64,000 bases of DNA, from contig JAKSZP010018543.1 of NCBI GenBank assembly GCA_022478985.1, positions 62,001-126,000 of the forward strand. Direction: 5' to 3'. The notes below the pieces were generated by a model. It ran no database searches and was not told the origin of the DNA. It was given only the letters and a program-made list of their open reading frames with translations. Made by a program: the position numbers and the translations under genes. Of this stretch, positions 11,680 to 22,951 are shown piece after piece; within the stretch, counting starts at the first letter, position 1, and the number at the start of each line of letters is the position of its first letter. This DNA comes from Massospora cicadina. Its lineage: Eukaryota; Entomophthoromycota; Entomophthoromycetes; Entomophthorales; Entomophthoraceae.

Positions 11680-13247
11680 GGGTTTTTATTGATCCAGGAG
11701 AGCTCTAACTACCGCAATATTTTCTACTTGTTCACGAGTCAGCACATGGACCTCCACAGCTGGCTGCTGATATAAAGATACATTATTGAACGGAGGGACT
11801 TTGGCGGAATATACTTCATTAGGTTTGGGTGGGACAAATGGGGCTGGAATAGCGGAGGTAGAGGGTCCCATCTCTACTCCACTCTGGCTTTTCCCTGGAC
11901 ATACTGGTCTGAATGCATAAAATGAACATGACGCTTAGGGCAATTAAGAGAAAAATGCCCAGGATGACCACACCCATAACATCTTGGCTCATAGGACTTC
12001 AGTTATTGGCTGTTATGAGAAGACCCAAGCTAAAAGTTAGACTGCTGGTTGTAGTTCGGCCAAGGATGAGGCGCATAAATATGATAGGGCTTGGAATTGT
12101 TGGGAAGAATGTATGTTGGCTGAGATGATCCACTCAAAGAAGAAGGCCCCGTTACAGCCCCAAATGGTTTCTGTTCCAAATTGGGTAGATTATATGTATC
12201 TGATAGATGGCGCAGGCTGTTGATTATTTTAAGAAGGGGTACATCTTCCTGTAAGACTAAAGCCATAGTGTTAAAGAGTTCATGGTATGACTTCGCCACA
12301 GCAGTCATCACAATACCCATGTCAGCTTTGGATAACATCCCACTCCTACTAACACATGATTTTCAGCAATGAAGCGGTCAAAAAACTGTGAGAGACTAGT
12401 TCTGCTGAAACCCATAAGTTAAGAACTTGGCCTTCCAATGTAACATCTTTTATACGCCTACAAACAACTGCAGAACTGTGTCCTCCACCTCCTGGTAGGT
12501 AACAGATCTGTTTGGGAAGTAACATGTAGCTTGGTCAGTGCTTCTGACGTCCAAGGCGGAAATCAAAAACTTGGCCTTACACCAATCTGAAGCCCCTCCA
12601 CTGCAAATTTAATTTGCTTGAAAAACCCATGTATGATATTGTCATGGATAAATGGGGCAGCTTTTTGATGCAGATTTTTTACTCACTCTCCATGCTATGA
12701 ATATTTGGAGAAATGGGGAACTGTGTGAGGCCCATAGCTATATTTCCAGTGAGTGATGGGCTCAGAAAGCACAGCAGAGCATGGATTATCCACCGTTTTA
12801 GGTACTGGGTGAGTCTCTCAGTTGGAAGTACTGCCAGTACGTGGGGGTGTATTTTTGAAAGGACATAGTCATCATCATAGCTTACATCAGGAGCAGAGTG
12901 ACTTCCACTGCTGGCGTCATGCCTGGCATACAACAATCCTTCCCTAGCAGCCCTATCCAATTTATGCTTAAGACAATGTAGCACGCTGCAGTGTCATCCA
13001 AGAAGTTGGAAAATTGTCTGTTTTATTTACCAAGCAGTTGCAGTTGGGTTAATGCCTCGTCAAGATTAACCAAGATACAATTACATTCCTGAAGAAGCAT
13101 AGCTTGAGTCCTAAGTAATGTATTCAGGACAATTTTCATTTCCACATATTGGGATGAATTGGAAAACTGTGTTAGCGCTCCGTCAAGTTGTTCCTGTTTT
13201 GCCAATGATTGGTGACTATAGAGCTTTATCATTTTGATTAATGAGCT
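11680..13247 (-). pseudogene. G1 gag with CCHC zinc knuckle
   Basis: Minus strand, immediately after the primer-binding site. The N-terminal part (13,215-13,023) is rich in Q, L and E and looks helical or coiled-coil (SLAKQEQLDGALTQF...). A mid part at 12,030-12,338 may be the capsid domain but is not specific. The zinc knuckle C-YG-C-GHPG-H-FSLN-C is readable at 11,940-11,981. A proline-rich stretch follows (11,686-11,871). Gag forms the virus-like particle, and the knuckle binds element RNA. The frame is broken several times, so exact limits are uncertain. Confidence 0.7.
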
Positions 13248-13264
13248 CCCTGTAGTGCGCACCA
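13248..13264 (-). promoter_or_regulatory. G1 primer-binding site (putative)
   Basis: On the minus strand TGGTGCGCACTACAGGG follows one base after the end of the 5' LTR remnant. A TGG start directly behind the LTR is the hallmark of a tRNA-primed minus-strand start, and the complement ends GCGCACCA like a mature tRNA 3' end. The matching tRNA is not identified. The L element has a similar but different candidate (62,227). Confidence 0.6.
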
Positions 13265-13265
13265 C

Positions 13266-13405
13266 TGCTATAAAACATGGCAGAAGGGTGTATGAACCGC
13301 CTAATGGTTTGCACAGGGTTAAACCCACTGAGCAAAGGTTTGACAATTTGAAGATGTCCAACCCTCAATGAAATACAATAAACCCTTGTAATAGGAAGCA
13401 ATTGC
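13266..13405 (-). repeat. G1 5' LTR remnant
   Basis: About 140 bp matching 5,530-5,660 of the 3' LTR in the same orientation, including the GTGGGTTTAACCC and GTGCAAACCAT blocks. Its outer part is cut by LINE B1 at about 13,405, and the missing portion is not seen after B1 at 18,662. Confidence 0.75.
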
Positions 13406-13499
13406 GCTTTTCTCTCTCGTTGCAAACACTTTTGCAACAAATTAAATTCAAGTCTAGGTAAAGTTTGATAATATCATTGAGGAGATTAGTTGGCGCCTA

Positions 13500-14612
13500 A
13501 TGTCAGGGAGCAGTTGGGTGAGTAAAGTTAAGGGCACAGGTGTTGGCCCCATGTCAACCAAATTTCATAAACGCCCTAGTGAGCCCAACGGAATAGATAA
13601 TCTTAATAATAAAAAACTGGCTGTTACCATTTCCCCAGAATTTTTAGCTTGGCAAGCGCGTTGCAACAAGTTCATCAATACATTGCGCTCCCAACCACTG
13701 TCATTGGTGGAACACAGGGTGCGTGTTTTCCTGGATATTCAGCAAACGGCCCTTTGGGAGATGTTTTGTGAAGATGTACACACACATTTTCTGAACGCGG
13801 TGTATGTTGCACCCCACTCCATGCCACACAGTTGGCTGGATCTTGGCTTTGAGAATAAGGAAGCAGCGGACAAAGCCGCAAAGGTGCGCGTAGTAGTAGA
13901 CCTCCCAGATGGTCAACAGGTAGTCAAAACAAAGTGCATCTGCTGGATTAAATCAAACAAAATTTTCATGACTTTTGACTTCCTGCCCACAATGGTCAAG
14001 TGCACCATGCTCGAGCACCACCTGAAGGCTGGGATTGCCATATATGGCGAAACACAATCCTTCAAGATGCAGCGCTTTATACTAATGCCAAACCCGTGCA
14101 CAGGCAAAGCAAATGCAGTACTAACCCCAGTCACGGGGATAGTGGAGGATTTGACCCAAATCCCTCATACTGCTTTTGTCAAAATTGATGGGCAAGACCC
14201 CCATCCATTCAGGGTCACTGTGGACAGCGCGCCTCCCATCTGCGCGTTCTGTAGCGCTTTTGGCCACAAGGCCCACACCTGCCCCATCAAGGAGGGCGTT
14301 ACTCATCAAGAAATTGTCTCAGATTCAATGGGCGGTGCAGAAGCCCACTATGAACTGACGTCCAATACAAAGGCAGCCTTCCCACGGGGAGCGCAAGGCT
14401 GCTACATTCTAGTAAAACCAGTGTCCACACAAGAGCGGAAGAAGGCCAAGCAGGCCAACAAGGTGGCGTCCAAGACCGCATCCGCAATACTGCCAGCCCG
14501 GCTCCAGGAGGACATTGAGACTTTTGTGGCAGAAGCAGCTTGTGAGTCCCTCAACCAATCATATTGGGATGCCCAAGCCGATTGGGCCACCCAAGCTGAA
14601 CCTGATGGGTGA
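13500..14612 (+). CDS. Family B ORF1, gag-like with CCHC knuckle (370 codons open)
   Basis: The longest intact ORF1 in the window. It starts MSGSSWVSKVKG, a start conserved in B3 and present with its ATG mutated in B2. Residues of about 100-200 contain PHSMPHSWLDLGFENKEAADKAA and MTFDFLPTMV...L..GI.IYGE, blocks with counterparts in ORF1 of families A and C. The zinc knuckle C-AF-C-SAFG-H-KAHT-C lies at 14,242-14,283. A basic, Lys/Ala-rich C-terminal tail is read one frame over, to TGA at 14,832, where B3 also stops. A two-base loss near 14,594 separates them. The protein is inferred to bind LINE RNA as a ribonucleoprotein subunit. Expression is not shown. Confidence 0.8.
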   Translation: MSGSSWVSKVKGTGVGPMSTKFHKRPSEPNGIDNLNNKKLAVTISPEFLAWQARCNKFINTLRSQPLSLVEHRVRVFLDIQQTALWEMFCEDVHTHFLNAVYVAPHSMPHSWLDLGFENKEAADKAAKVRVVVDLPDGQQVVKTKCICWIKSNKIFMTFDFLPTMVKCTMLEHHLKAGIAIYGETQSFKMQRFILMPNPCTGKANAVLTPVTGIVEDLTQIPHTAFVKIDGQDPHPFRVTVDSAPPICAFCSAFGHKAHTCPIKEGVTHQEIVSDSMGGAEAHYELTSNTKAAFPRGAQGCYILVKPVSTQERKKAKQANKVASKTASAILPARLQEDIETFVAEAACESLNQSYWDAQADWATQAEPDG

Positions 14613-14907
14613 ATCAGTTTCACCCAACCAATTCGCCCAAGCATCAATTGGGACCAAGTCAATCACCAACAATTCTGCCAATATTCCACCTCCAAGTGAT
14701 GGTGCACTGCAAATGCACTCACTGCAAAAAAATTGTCCCTCAGCTGGGAAAAAAGCAAAGGCAAAAGCCAACGTGAACCCCACTGCTAAAGCTAATTACT
14801 CTGACAATTACTCCATAGCATCACATACCTGAGGTGCCAACAAGCGCCGTGAAGAAAAAGAGAAGGCTGAAGGGCTCAGGTTCCCTTCCCCTCGCACCTA
14901 AGGTGTG

Positions 14908-17900
14908 ATGGGGAGGGAGCCTTTACTTTAGAGACGTAGAACATTTCTGGACTCAAGGCCTTACCATCCTGGGCTAGAAAACTGAGTTTTTTACAAAATA
15001 ATATACCTGTGGACATCCTGGACATTCAGGAAACCTACTGTCCACACGGTACTCAGGAATCATGGAAAACCATGCTCCTCCCTCCCTCTCCTTTTGGTCT
15101 GAGCACTGTGGGGTGCTTTTTCGGGTGAACAATAGTTTTAAATTTATTTCATCAAATTCATACCTAAATGGCCATGTCCTTGTTGTCACCTTTTTGTGGG
15201 ACGACGAAGTGCATGCTATCATTAACATTTACGCCCTGACCTGTGTGCATGAACATTGGGAATTTTTCTCAACAGTCAATTCCCTTCCATTGCCCCCAAC
15301 CTGTTTGTCATTAGAGACATGAACTGCTGGATGAGCCCATCCACAGACCGCATGCCCTCATCGCCTACACCTCATAGGGGCACATTGAACTACGCATTCT
15401 CAAAGCAACCCTAGGGTTGATTGATACTTTGCGGTGCCATGCTCCGCTACTCATTAACATGTCATGCCCCCACATACACAACAGCCAGTTAAGGTCCATG
15501 AACCACATCAACATTCTCCTTACGACATTGAAATTTCAAACCCAAATTTCCCAATTCACCACGATAAAAATTGATTTCTCTGACAACAGGATGGTACAAA
15601 TTTCCTTCTGTTTATCTAACCCAGCAGCTCAGGCTCCAAATTGATGCAAACTTCACCCAGCCGAAATTGTGTCACCAAGATTTTCCTTGTGGGTGGAATC
15701 CATGACCTCAGATCCAGAGTTTGTTGCACCATTTTGTGCAGATCCAATTTTCACCTGGTCTACCTTCAAGGCGAGCACAATCTGCCAGGCTCACCACCTT
15801 TCCTCCCGCCACTCACGGGCCACCTCGGCAATCATTTTGTGCACACTGGCAAAGTGGGATCATCTGGAGTCCAACGTCCCCACTGTGGGCTACAGCCCAG
15901 CCTGGGGTCACGAGTGGCGGAAGTGGCCGCCCACCTTAACGCACTGGTGAGACAACACAAGCATTAGGTTTGTGTTTGGTATAAGGCTAAACATAACAGT
16001 AGGTGACATGTGCTCCACTTACTTTTTTTGAAAATTCTTTGCATCGCGCCAGAGCTTGGCCTGCACACAGGTGCAAAGGACAGACCACTCCATAGCAGAT
16101 ATGCCAGCTGAAGTGGCGGTCTAAATACAAAACTATTACTCTGAACTATATCGATCCAATCCAATTCAGCTGGCCAAAATGGCAAATTTTCTTGATAGCG
16201 CACACATCTGCACCATTTCCTGATTCCCAGAGGTAGTGAATTTGATTACTCGGGACAAACTCTGGTCTGCTATTCATGGTGCACTGTATAGGAAATGCCC
16301 AGGTCTAGATGGCACCCCTTATGAAAAAATATAAGAAGTATTTTAAAGATTTATACTCTTTGCTGCTTGCCTATCTCAACCAATGCCTCCTGGAAACGCG
16401 CCTCCTGCCTGGTGGGCATGAGGCCTTCACTATTACATTATACAAAAAGGGGATAAGCTGGACTTGGCCAACTGGCGCCTCATTTCTCTTACTAACACAG
16501 ACACAAAACATTTTACTAAAATTATGGCTAACCGTCTAGGGTTGCTGCCTCTGCTCTCATTTCCCCTGAACAGTTCAGTTTCATACCCAAAAGGTCAATT
16601 TGGGACAATATACACACCATAGCCAACGTCTGGCAATCCACGGCTGCTGGAGCACTTGTATTTTTAGACCAGCAGAAGGCTTATGATAGAGTTAACTGGG
16701 AATACCTCAGAGCCTGCCTCCACAAGTTCAGCCTCCCCCCTCACTTCATCAGTTGGGTGATGTTGCTAACGGAGTCTGCCACAATGGCTGTGCGTGGCCC
16801 TGGCTTCCTCACAGATGTAGTCCGCCCCCAAAGGGGTCTGCGCCAAGGGGACCCTTTAAGCCCACTCTTGTAAAAATTCAGCCTCAACCCACTTTTATGC
16901 AATGTGAATTACCGCCTACTGGTGTCCTTGTGCAAGGCCAAGCACAAGTTAAGATGCTAGCATTTGCTGATGATTGTGTGGTTGGGGTGTATAACAACCA
17001 AGATGAACATGCGCTTGGGGATCTATCCAGGATTACTCCAAGGTCAGTAACGCCGCCCTTAACGCCTTTAAAACCAAAATCATTCTCCTTGGCTGGTACC
17101 AAGACCGCTGGTCACCAGCACCCCATTTACTAACTGCTTCATAGCTAGCTCTCAGGTTTGCTTACCCCACCCACCCCATACCGCCCCACTTATGCTCCCT
17201 TTTATGCCAAGACCCACTGCTGGTCTGGTACGCCATTTGGGAGTGTGTCTGGAGGTGGGAGATACGCCTCATCGGTGATGGAGCACCATATTTTAGACAA
17301 TGTCACAAAGCGCATCGCTTCCCTCATAGTCCACCAGACTATCCTCCCAGGCTGGGCTGTGCTTTCCAACTCTATGCTCCTGTCCAAAGTCTGGTTTGTG
17401 GCCCAGCTATTGCCTTTTCACACACTTTGTTCACCTCTTTATACGTCCTCCTACAAGGGTGGCTTTGGTTAGGCCGCCCACCGCTAGTACACCTGGATGT
17501 CAAGTTTGGCCCTCACCATAGTGGTGGTATGGGACTGCTCAACTTTGAGGTCTATGCCGCCAAATTACTTGACACCTGGATAGCTGCAGTCACCAAACCA
17601 CCATTACCAGTCCAACATTGGTTCCACGCGGCCCACTCCAACTTTCTTCGTGCCCTGGGCCTCAGCAATCCTACCCACCCACATTCTCTGCTTAACTACC
17701 TTGCCTTGCATCTCTCTGCTGTGGGCCCACATGGAACATCGCCTCACCTCAAATGAATTCTCCTCTCCATGCAGAGCGCTGAGTGGAGAATCAGCATCAG
17801 TGGACATACCGCCCAGAGGGGTCGCCCTACTCCATGTTTCAAACAAGAAGTCCATGGGCAAGTCATTTTAAACAAGCTGGTACCCCAACGTCCACACCTC

Positions 17901-18598
17901 ATCGCCTGTGTGGACTACCTTGACAAGCTTGACATACCATACTATTTGGAAACCCAGAAGTACATTTGGCGGTACACTCAACATCCTCTTTTACAACCCC
18001 AATTTCGCGCCCATGTGTGGAGATGCCAAAGAAAAGTGTACCACATGGCGGTGCAGTACAATGCTTCTCAAACTTCATGCGTTGTATGCAGTCAATAAAA
18101 GTAATTATTCCATTGTTTGGAAGATTGCCCACCTTCACAGGCAATTTGGCGGGATGTTATGCGCCTCTTATGCCAGGGGAGTGAGCAGGCTTCAGCCTGT
18201 TTAAGAACATCTCCACCTTTTCCATGACCTCCCCTATCCATCCATCTCTCAGCGCCCTAATTGTTGCAATAGCACTATGGATGATACACACCATTACCAT
18301 TGATGCACTCTCTGGCACTACCCCAACCCTATGCAAAGCTGTGCATCACTTCCACTCCCACCTTATGGATCACTTTCAAGCTTGGTTGTTTGGCCACTTT
18401 CCATCCCATCTACGCCAGCTGGTGTCATCCTGGTTCCCCATCTGGTTCCTTTTGGTGTATCCTTTCCTTAACTCATGTTCAGTTTTGGCCAAGGCCTCCC
18501 CTGTCCTCCCCATCATCCTTCCACTGGCAGTCCTGCTGGCAACAGGAGGTAGCCAAGGCTCCTCTGGAGTGCCCCTCAATTTTCTTGGTGTTTTGTAG
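14908..18598 (+). pseudogene. Family B ORF2: endonuclease, RT, CCHC finger (copy B1, heavily decayed)
   Basis: The start ATG GGG follows the conserved CACCTAAGGTG context seen in B2 and B3. Endonuclease remnants run to about 15,700. Between 15,830 and 16,050 there is a conserved linker (HTLAKWDHLESN). The RT has CPGLDGTPYE near 16,300, LANWRLIS, QFSFIPKRSIWD, ALVFLDQQKAYDRVNWEYL (about 16,650-16,710) and the catalytic MLAFADDCV (about 16,950-16,980). A C-terminal finger remnant (SCVVC) lies near 18,080. The final conserved segment ALIVAIALWMIHTI is in the frame of 18,224-18,598. At least a dozen frameshifts or stops occur. The ALVFLDQ.KAYDRVNW signature is typical of fungal LINEs as I know them. 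Confidence 0.85.
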
Positions 18599-18661
18599 TT
18601 GGAGTTTATTGGAGGTGTCCATCCCATGGTCAGCCTTCCCCCAAATAAAATTAAAAATTAA

Positions 18662-19082
18662 AATATACTAATAGTTTTAATGGTTTTACCAAGTGGTTAG
18701 TGGTTTTGGGTTAAAATTAATAGGTCAATTGGGTTTGGGCAAGTGATTAGTAGTTTTGGCTGACTTTAGAGGTTTGATTACTTCCTAAACTTATTGATGA
18801 CTATCTACCAATATATAAATTGTAAAATCAACAAGTATCATCTAGTAAATTTTAAACCCACAAGCAACGCTGGGTAAATGACCTATTGACAAGCAAGCTA
18901 TGAGTAATTAATAAAAAAGATCTCTTTTTAACTAGCCTATTTAAATATAAGTTCTGAGCCTCAAGATTAACAATAAAGGTTGTAAATTTAATAAATTATA
19001 TCCAATTGATGCTGGGTTTATCAGCTAACATCTATATTTTAACTAGCAGTTGAATTAATAAACATGGGCAAAGACATGCTAC
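18662..19082. other. AT-rich spacer, nothing recognised
   Basis: No coding signal, no resemblance to the G1 LTR that should continue here after B1, and no clear repeat. Confidence 0.6.
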
Positions 19083-19099
19083 CTGCTAGTAATAGTATA

Positions 19100-19248
19100 T
19101 TAAATTTTATTTGAGGTGGGCTGACCTGGGGACAATAATGCACCAAACTAGTGGAAATAAAGTGAATGTGAAAGGAGGATAAAACCTGAAAAACCTCCAT
19201 GCACGGCATATGATAGGTCAGGAACTTTATGGTTTACCTTGCTATTTT
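19100..19248 (-). mobile_element. SINE-like element D1, 5'-truncated, perfect TSD
   Basis: A 149 bp insertion flanked by a perfect 17 bp duplication CTGCTAGTAATAGTATA at 19,083-19,099 and 19,249-19,265. On the minus strand it ends CAGGTCAGCCCACCTC then AAATAAAATTTAA, the tail shared with D2 and similar to families B and C. Its body (GGTTTTATCCTCCTTTC, and a TGCATGGAGGTTTT motif) matches D2. No ORF. Confidence 0.85.
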
Positions 19249-19265
19249 CTGCTAGTAATAGTATA

Positions 19266-20559
19266 ACTCTTTATATATTTCATATAACAAATATGTAACT
19301 TCTAATAGCATATTATATATAATGTAAAATTCTATCATTTAATGTCTGTATTCTCAAAAATTAATATGGATTTTTTTAGCTTTCATAGAGTTTCAAACTT
19401 AAAGGTCACAATAGTCAGTGATAGGTGTACTATAATTTCTAGTTGACATCCAGTTCAAGAATTTTCATGACATTGCGTCAAGCATATAAAAGCTTAAAAT
19501 TTAGTGTCAGGATTTGCCCTAGTAGGTATGAAGCCTCAACCTTAGGCTTAATATTCTTTTATTTATTTATTAGGAAATCTCATCCTATATTTATTATCAT
19601 TTTTTGATCTATACTTTATCAAGCATAAAGCCTAAAATCAGCAACCATAATTTACATAACAATGGTCAATTAATAATGCAAATTTACAATTAGATGAATT
19701 TGGGATGAATTGCCTTAAAAGTGTTACACTTAATGATGCACACAAGTGACCTCCATTCTCAACCTAAAAATTAATTAATATTGGATAGCAAATCCCACCA
19801 CGGTTTACCTCTCAGAGTCAAGAATATATTGTTTTTTAGTAATATACAATTTATATTAGCTCCTCATTGTTTTATCTATATTGTAATGCTCAAGCAAGCG
19901 CTAATCTTCTCATAAAGTACACTTGAGAGATTTTTGCTGAATCTCCTAATCTCAGACAGACTAATTTAATGCTAGATATCAAGAAAGCAATCCTTTCTGT
20001 TGTATTTCTATCCATCTAATCTATATCCAGATTATGCCTATAAGTCAAAATATCTTATCATTTCCCATTATTTTATAATTATCTTTACTTCATCTTAGCA
20101 CTATAAATAATGCTACTATTTTCATATACAAAAGTCTTTTTACTATATATATTTTATTTTATTTCTAAGTCACTCTTCTGGTATGCCCATTATGCAGGTC
20201 TCATAATAGCATTGGCCCCCAATTACACCAGTTGTGACATACTAAGCATTGCTAAATTAGTTATATATTGCCAGGATATTCCAACCTCTTAAGAACCAGA
20301 ATATACCAAGCGGAAATTCTGACATTTAGAGCAAAAGTTTTTATAAAATGAAAGTAGAGTTTAAAATTTAAGGTGTCAAGAACTTATACCCTATTTTAAA
20401 ACCTTAACATTATATATTAAGATTGGATATATTCATTCACAATAATCTAAGAGTTAAGATTTTACTATGACAATATTATCCAGTCATCAATCCATTCTGA
20501 CTTGTACTATGATAAATGGCTTACCTCAATGGAAAGCTGAGATATCAATAATTTACTAT
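19266..20559. other. AT-rich DNA without recognised features
   Basis: No ORF with family-like content. The short ORF at 20,110-20,292 has no supporting features. No repeat seen by eye. Confidence 0.6.
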
Positions 20560-21300
20560 TGATTGAAGCTATTCTTTGATGAATCATTAGTGGAGGGTTT
20601 TTAATGGGACTGATCCCCAGGTAGTAACTCATATTAATGGTTTATTGAGGATGATCCCCAACAATATTAAGTGAATTTGGTTATGCAACAACTGAATACT
20701 CTATGTAGATCAATTGGGTTGAATCACTAATTGATAAGGGTGGTTGGAGTTACTGAAGCATTAATAGCGCTTATTATGTCAGTAACTATTAGGTTAGTCC
20801 AGGTGAAACAACCTATCATAAATGGGTAATTGTTCCATTACCTAAGTGCATTCATTAACTTGTAGTGGCTAATATACTGAGATTGGTTGTGGATGAAAAA
20901 ACGCGTTATTTCAGGAATTAATATAGTAAGAATTATAATCTAGTTGACGAGGAGCCTTGATTAGGTGGATGGATAATCAAAGAAGTTAATACATTGTTGC
21001 TATAATTCTTTAGGGCAAGTTTATTGGTATTGAATGCCACAACTGTAAAGGAGCTAACTGAATGGTTGGGCACCGTTATCCTATATATAAACCCACTTGA
21101 TTAAATTAAGAAGATTACAAATTGTTAACTTCTATTATCATTATATACTTATATTTATTGCAGAAGTCTGGAGGATCAATTTCCTAATTGATTCCCTCAA
21201 TATTTCAGTAAGAGGATACCTGAGTGGGATGAAACCACTTTATCAAGAAGAATAGAATGGCTGATTGTCTACCTGCAATTGGCAGCCTTATTATTAATTT
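20560..21300 (+). repeat. Old LTR-like repeat R3
   Basis: It shares blocks with R1 (33,085-33,760) and R2 (60,575-61,260, reverse), for example ATAAATGGGTAA...CCATTACCTA at about 20,815-20,845. A TATATATAAAC box near 21,082 fits an LTR promoter. A block at 21,205-21,250 resembles 33,930-33,975. Boundaries are approximate and divergence is high. Confidence 0.45.
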
Positions 21301-21535
21301 GTTATAGTCAGAACATGTTCAGTAAACTAGAAAATTTATACTAATTATCAAATTATTTTATTTAAGCTGACCAGGGGATGGACATACTGAGAGATTAAAG
21401 AGCAAATAAAAATATAAACCCTAACAATTAAAAAAAGCTTACCAACTTTTCTCTCTCATTGCAATCACTTTTGCAACTTATTCAATTCAAGTATGATTCT
21501 AGTTTGATAATCTCACAGAGGAGATGAGTCTGCCC

Positions 21536-22945
21536 ATATCAGGAAGCAGTTGGGCAAGTAAGGTAAGAGGATTAGGTGGTAGACCCACGGCCTCAACCGT
21601 TCAGATACGCCCCAGAGAAACTGGCGGAATAGAAAAAATTTTAAAACTGGCAGTCACTATTTCCCCAGAAATCCTTGCTTTGCAAGCACAATGCAACTAG
21701 TACATCAACACGCCACGCTACCAACCACTCTCATCGGTGGAATACAGAGTCTGTGTGTTTCTGGACATCCAACAAACAGCTCTATGGGAAAAATTTTGTG
21801 GGGATGTGCACACTTTTTTCCCAACCGCGATGTATGTCGCACCTCACTCCATGTCATGCAGTTGGCTGGACCTCAGTTTTGAAAACAAGGAGGCAGCAGA
21901 CAAAGCTGCTGTGGTGCATGTAGTGATCAACCTCCCTGAAGGGCAACGGGTCATTAAAACCAAACGCACCAGATGGACAAAATTTAACCAAATTTTCCTC
22001 ACGTTTGACTTTTTGCCTACTATGGTAAAACGTGCCATTTTGGAGCAACACCTGTTAGATGGTCTCACCGTTTACGGCGAAATATAATCTTTTGAGATGC
22101 AATGCTTTACGCTGATGCCACACCTGTGCACTGGCAAAGCCATCGCAGTTCTGACCCCAACTGAGAAGATCGTGAAGGACCAAACCCAGATCCCACACTC
22201 CACATATATCAATTTCAAAGGGCATACCACCCACCCTTTCCAGGTAACCGTGGACAGCGCGCCCCCCATCTGCACCCACTGTGATGCGTTCAGTCATAAG
22301 GCACATGCATGCCCCACCAAGGAGGGCATCACATTCCAAGAGCACCCCTCAGCGGCCATGGCCAGCGGAGAGGCGCACTATGAACCAACCGCAAGCACCA
22401 AAGAGGCTTTCCTGTGGGGAGCACAAGGCTGCTACCTACTGGTAAAACCTATTTCCCCACAAGAGCAGAAGAAGGCCAAGCAGGCCCGCAGGGCCGCGGC
22501 CAAGGAAGCAGCGAAAGTCACCGCTGCTATCCCACACTCCCAACGCCAGGAGGACATCAAAACCTTTTCAGCAGAAGCAACTCAGGAATCCATCAACCAA
22601 TCAGATTGGGAAGCCTATGCCGATTGGGCCACCCAATCTGAAGATCTGATGGGCTACTCAATTTCACTAATCTTTGCAATCAAGCTCCAGTCAAAACTGA
22701 CTTGGTCTCCAACCTACCTGAAAATTTTTTTTGACCCACTCAATGGTGCACCAAACTCATCTGCACCACAAAAAATTTGTTTGACGTTGGGGAAACAAAA
22801 AGCAAAAGCAAAAGCCAACGCTAACCTTTCTTCTAAAATCAAAAAAACTACCAATAGCATTGCTGCAAACACCTGTGCTGCCATGAAGGCCTGTGGGGAT
22901 CTAGAGGAGGCTAGTGGGCCTGGGTGCCCACCCCCTCACACCTAA
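21536..22945 (+). pseudogene. Family B ORF1 (copy B2), start codon lost
   Basis: The position matching the B1 start reads ATA (21,536-21,538) followed by the conserved SGSSW codons. The N-terminal frame is broken before 21,737, after which MEYRVCVFLDIQQTALWEKF and PHSMSCSWLDLSFENKEAADKAA are open to 22,087. The C-terminal part (22,097-22,945) has an intact knuckle C-TH-C-DAFS-H-KAHA-C near 22,270-22,315 and a Lys/Ala-rich tail. The family stop TGA reads TGT here, so the frame runs on to TAA at 22,943-22,945, six bases before ORF2. The knuckle suggests fairly recent constraint despite the lost start. Confidence 0.8.
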
Positions 22946-22951
22946 GGTGCG

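Larger units (their letters stand above)
5528..13405 (-). mobile_element. Ty3/gypsy LTR retrotransposon G1, degenerate, interrupted by C1
   Basis: On the minus strand the order is 5' LTR remnant (13,405-13,266), primer-binding site, gag with CCHC knuckle, protease, RT, RNase H, integrase, polypurine tract (6,041-6,052) and 3' LTR (6,039-5,528). The pol order PR-RT-RH-IN is diagnostic of Ty3/gypsy (Metaviridae-like) elements. Element C1 sits inside the RNase H region with a perfect 15 bp duplication of the host sequence. LINE B1 cuts the 5' LTR at about 13,405, and the rest of that LTR is not recognisable beyond B1. All ORFs are broken, and several catalytic residues are replaced (see findings). 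Confidence 0.88.
13406..18661 (+). mobile_element. LINE family B, copy B1, full length but decayed
   Basis: It starts with the family B leader (CTTTTCTCTCTCGTTGC, then CACTTTTGCAAC), inside the G1 5' LTR. It carries ORF1 (13,500), ORF2 (14,908) and a 3' tail at about 18,610-18,661 reading GTCCATCCCATGGTCAGCC then CAAATAAAATT. Length is about 5.25 kb, like B3 (5,245 bp). I found no convincing target-site duplication, and the DNA right of B1 does not continue the LTR, so a deletion or rearrangement at the 3' junction is likely. Confidence 0.88.

Noticed and set aside
18662..19082. Continuation of the G1 5' LTR to the right of B1.
   Set aside because: I compared it with 5,655-6,039 and with the G2 LTR and found no matching blocks.
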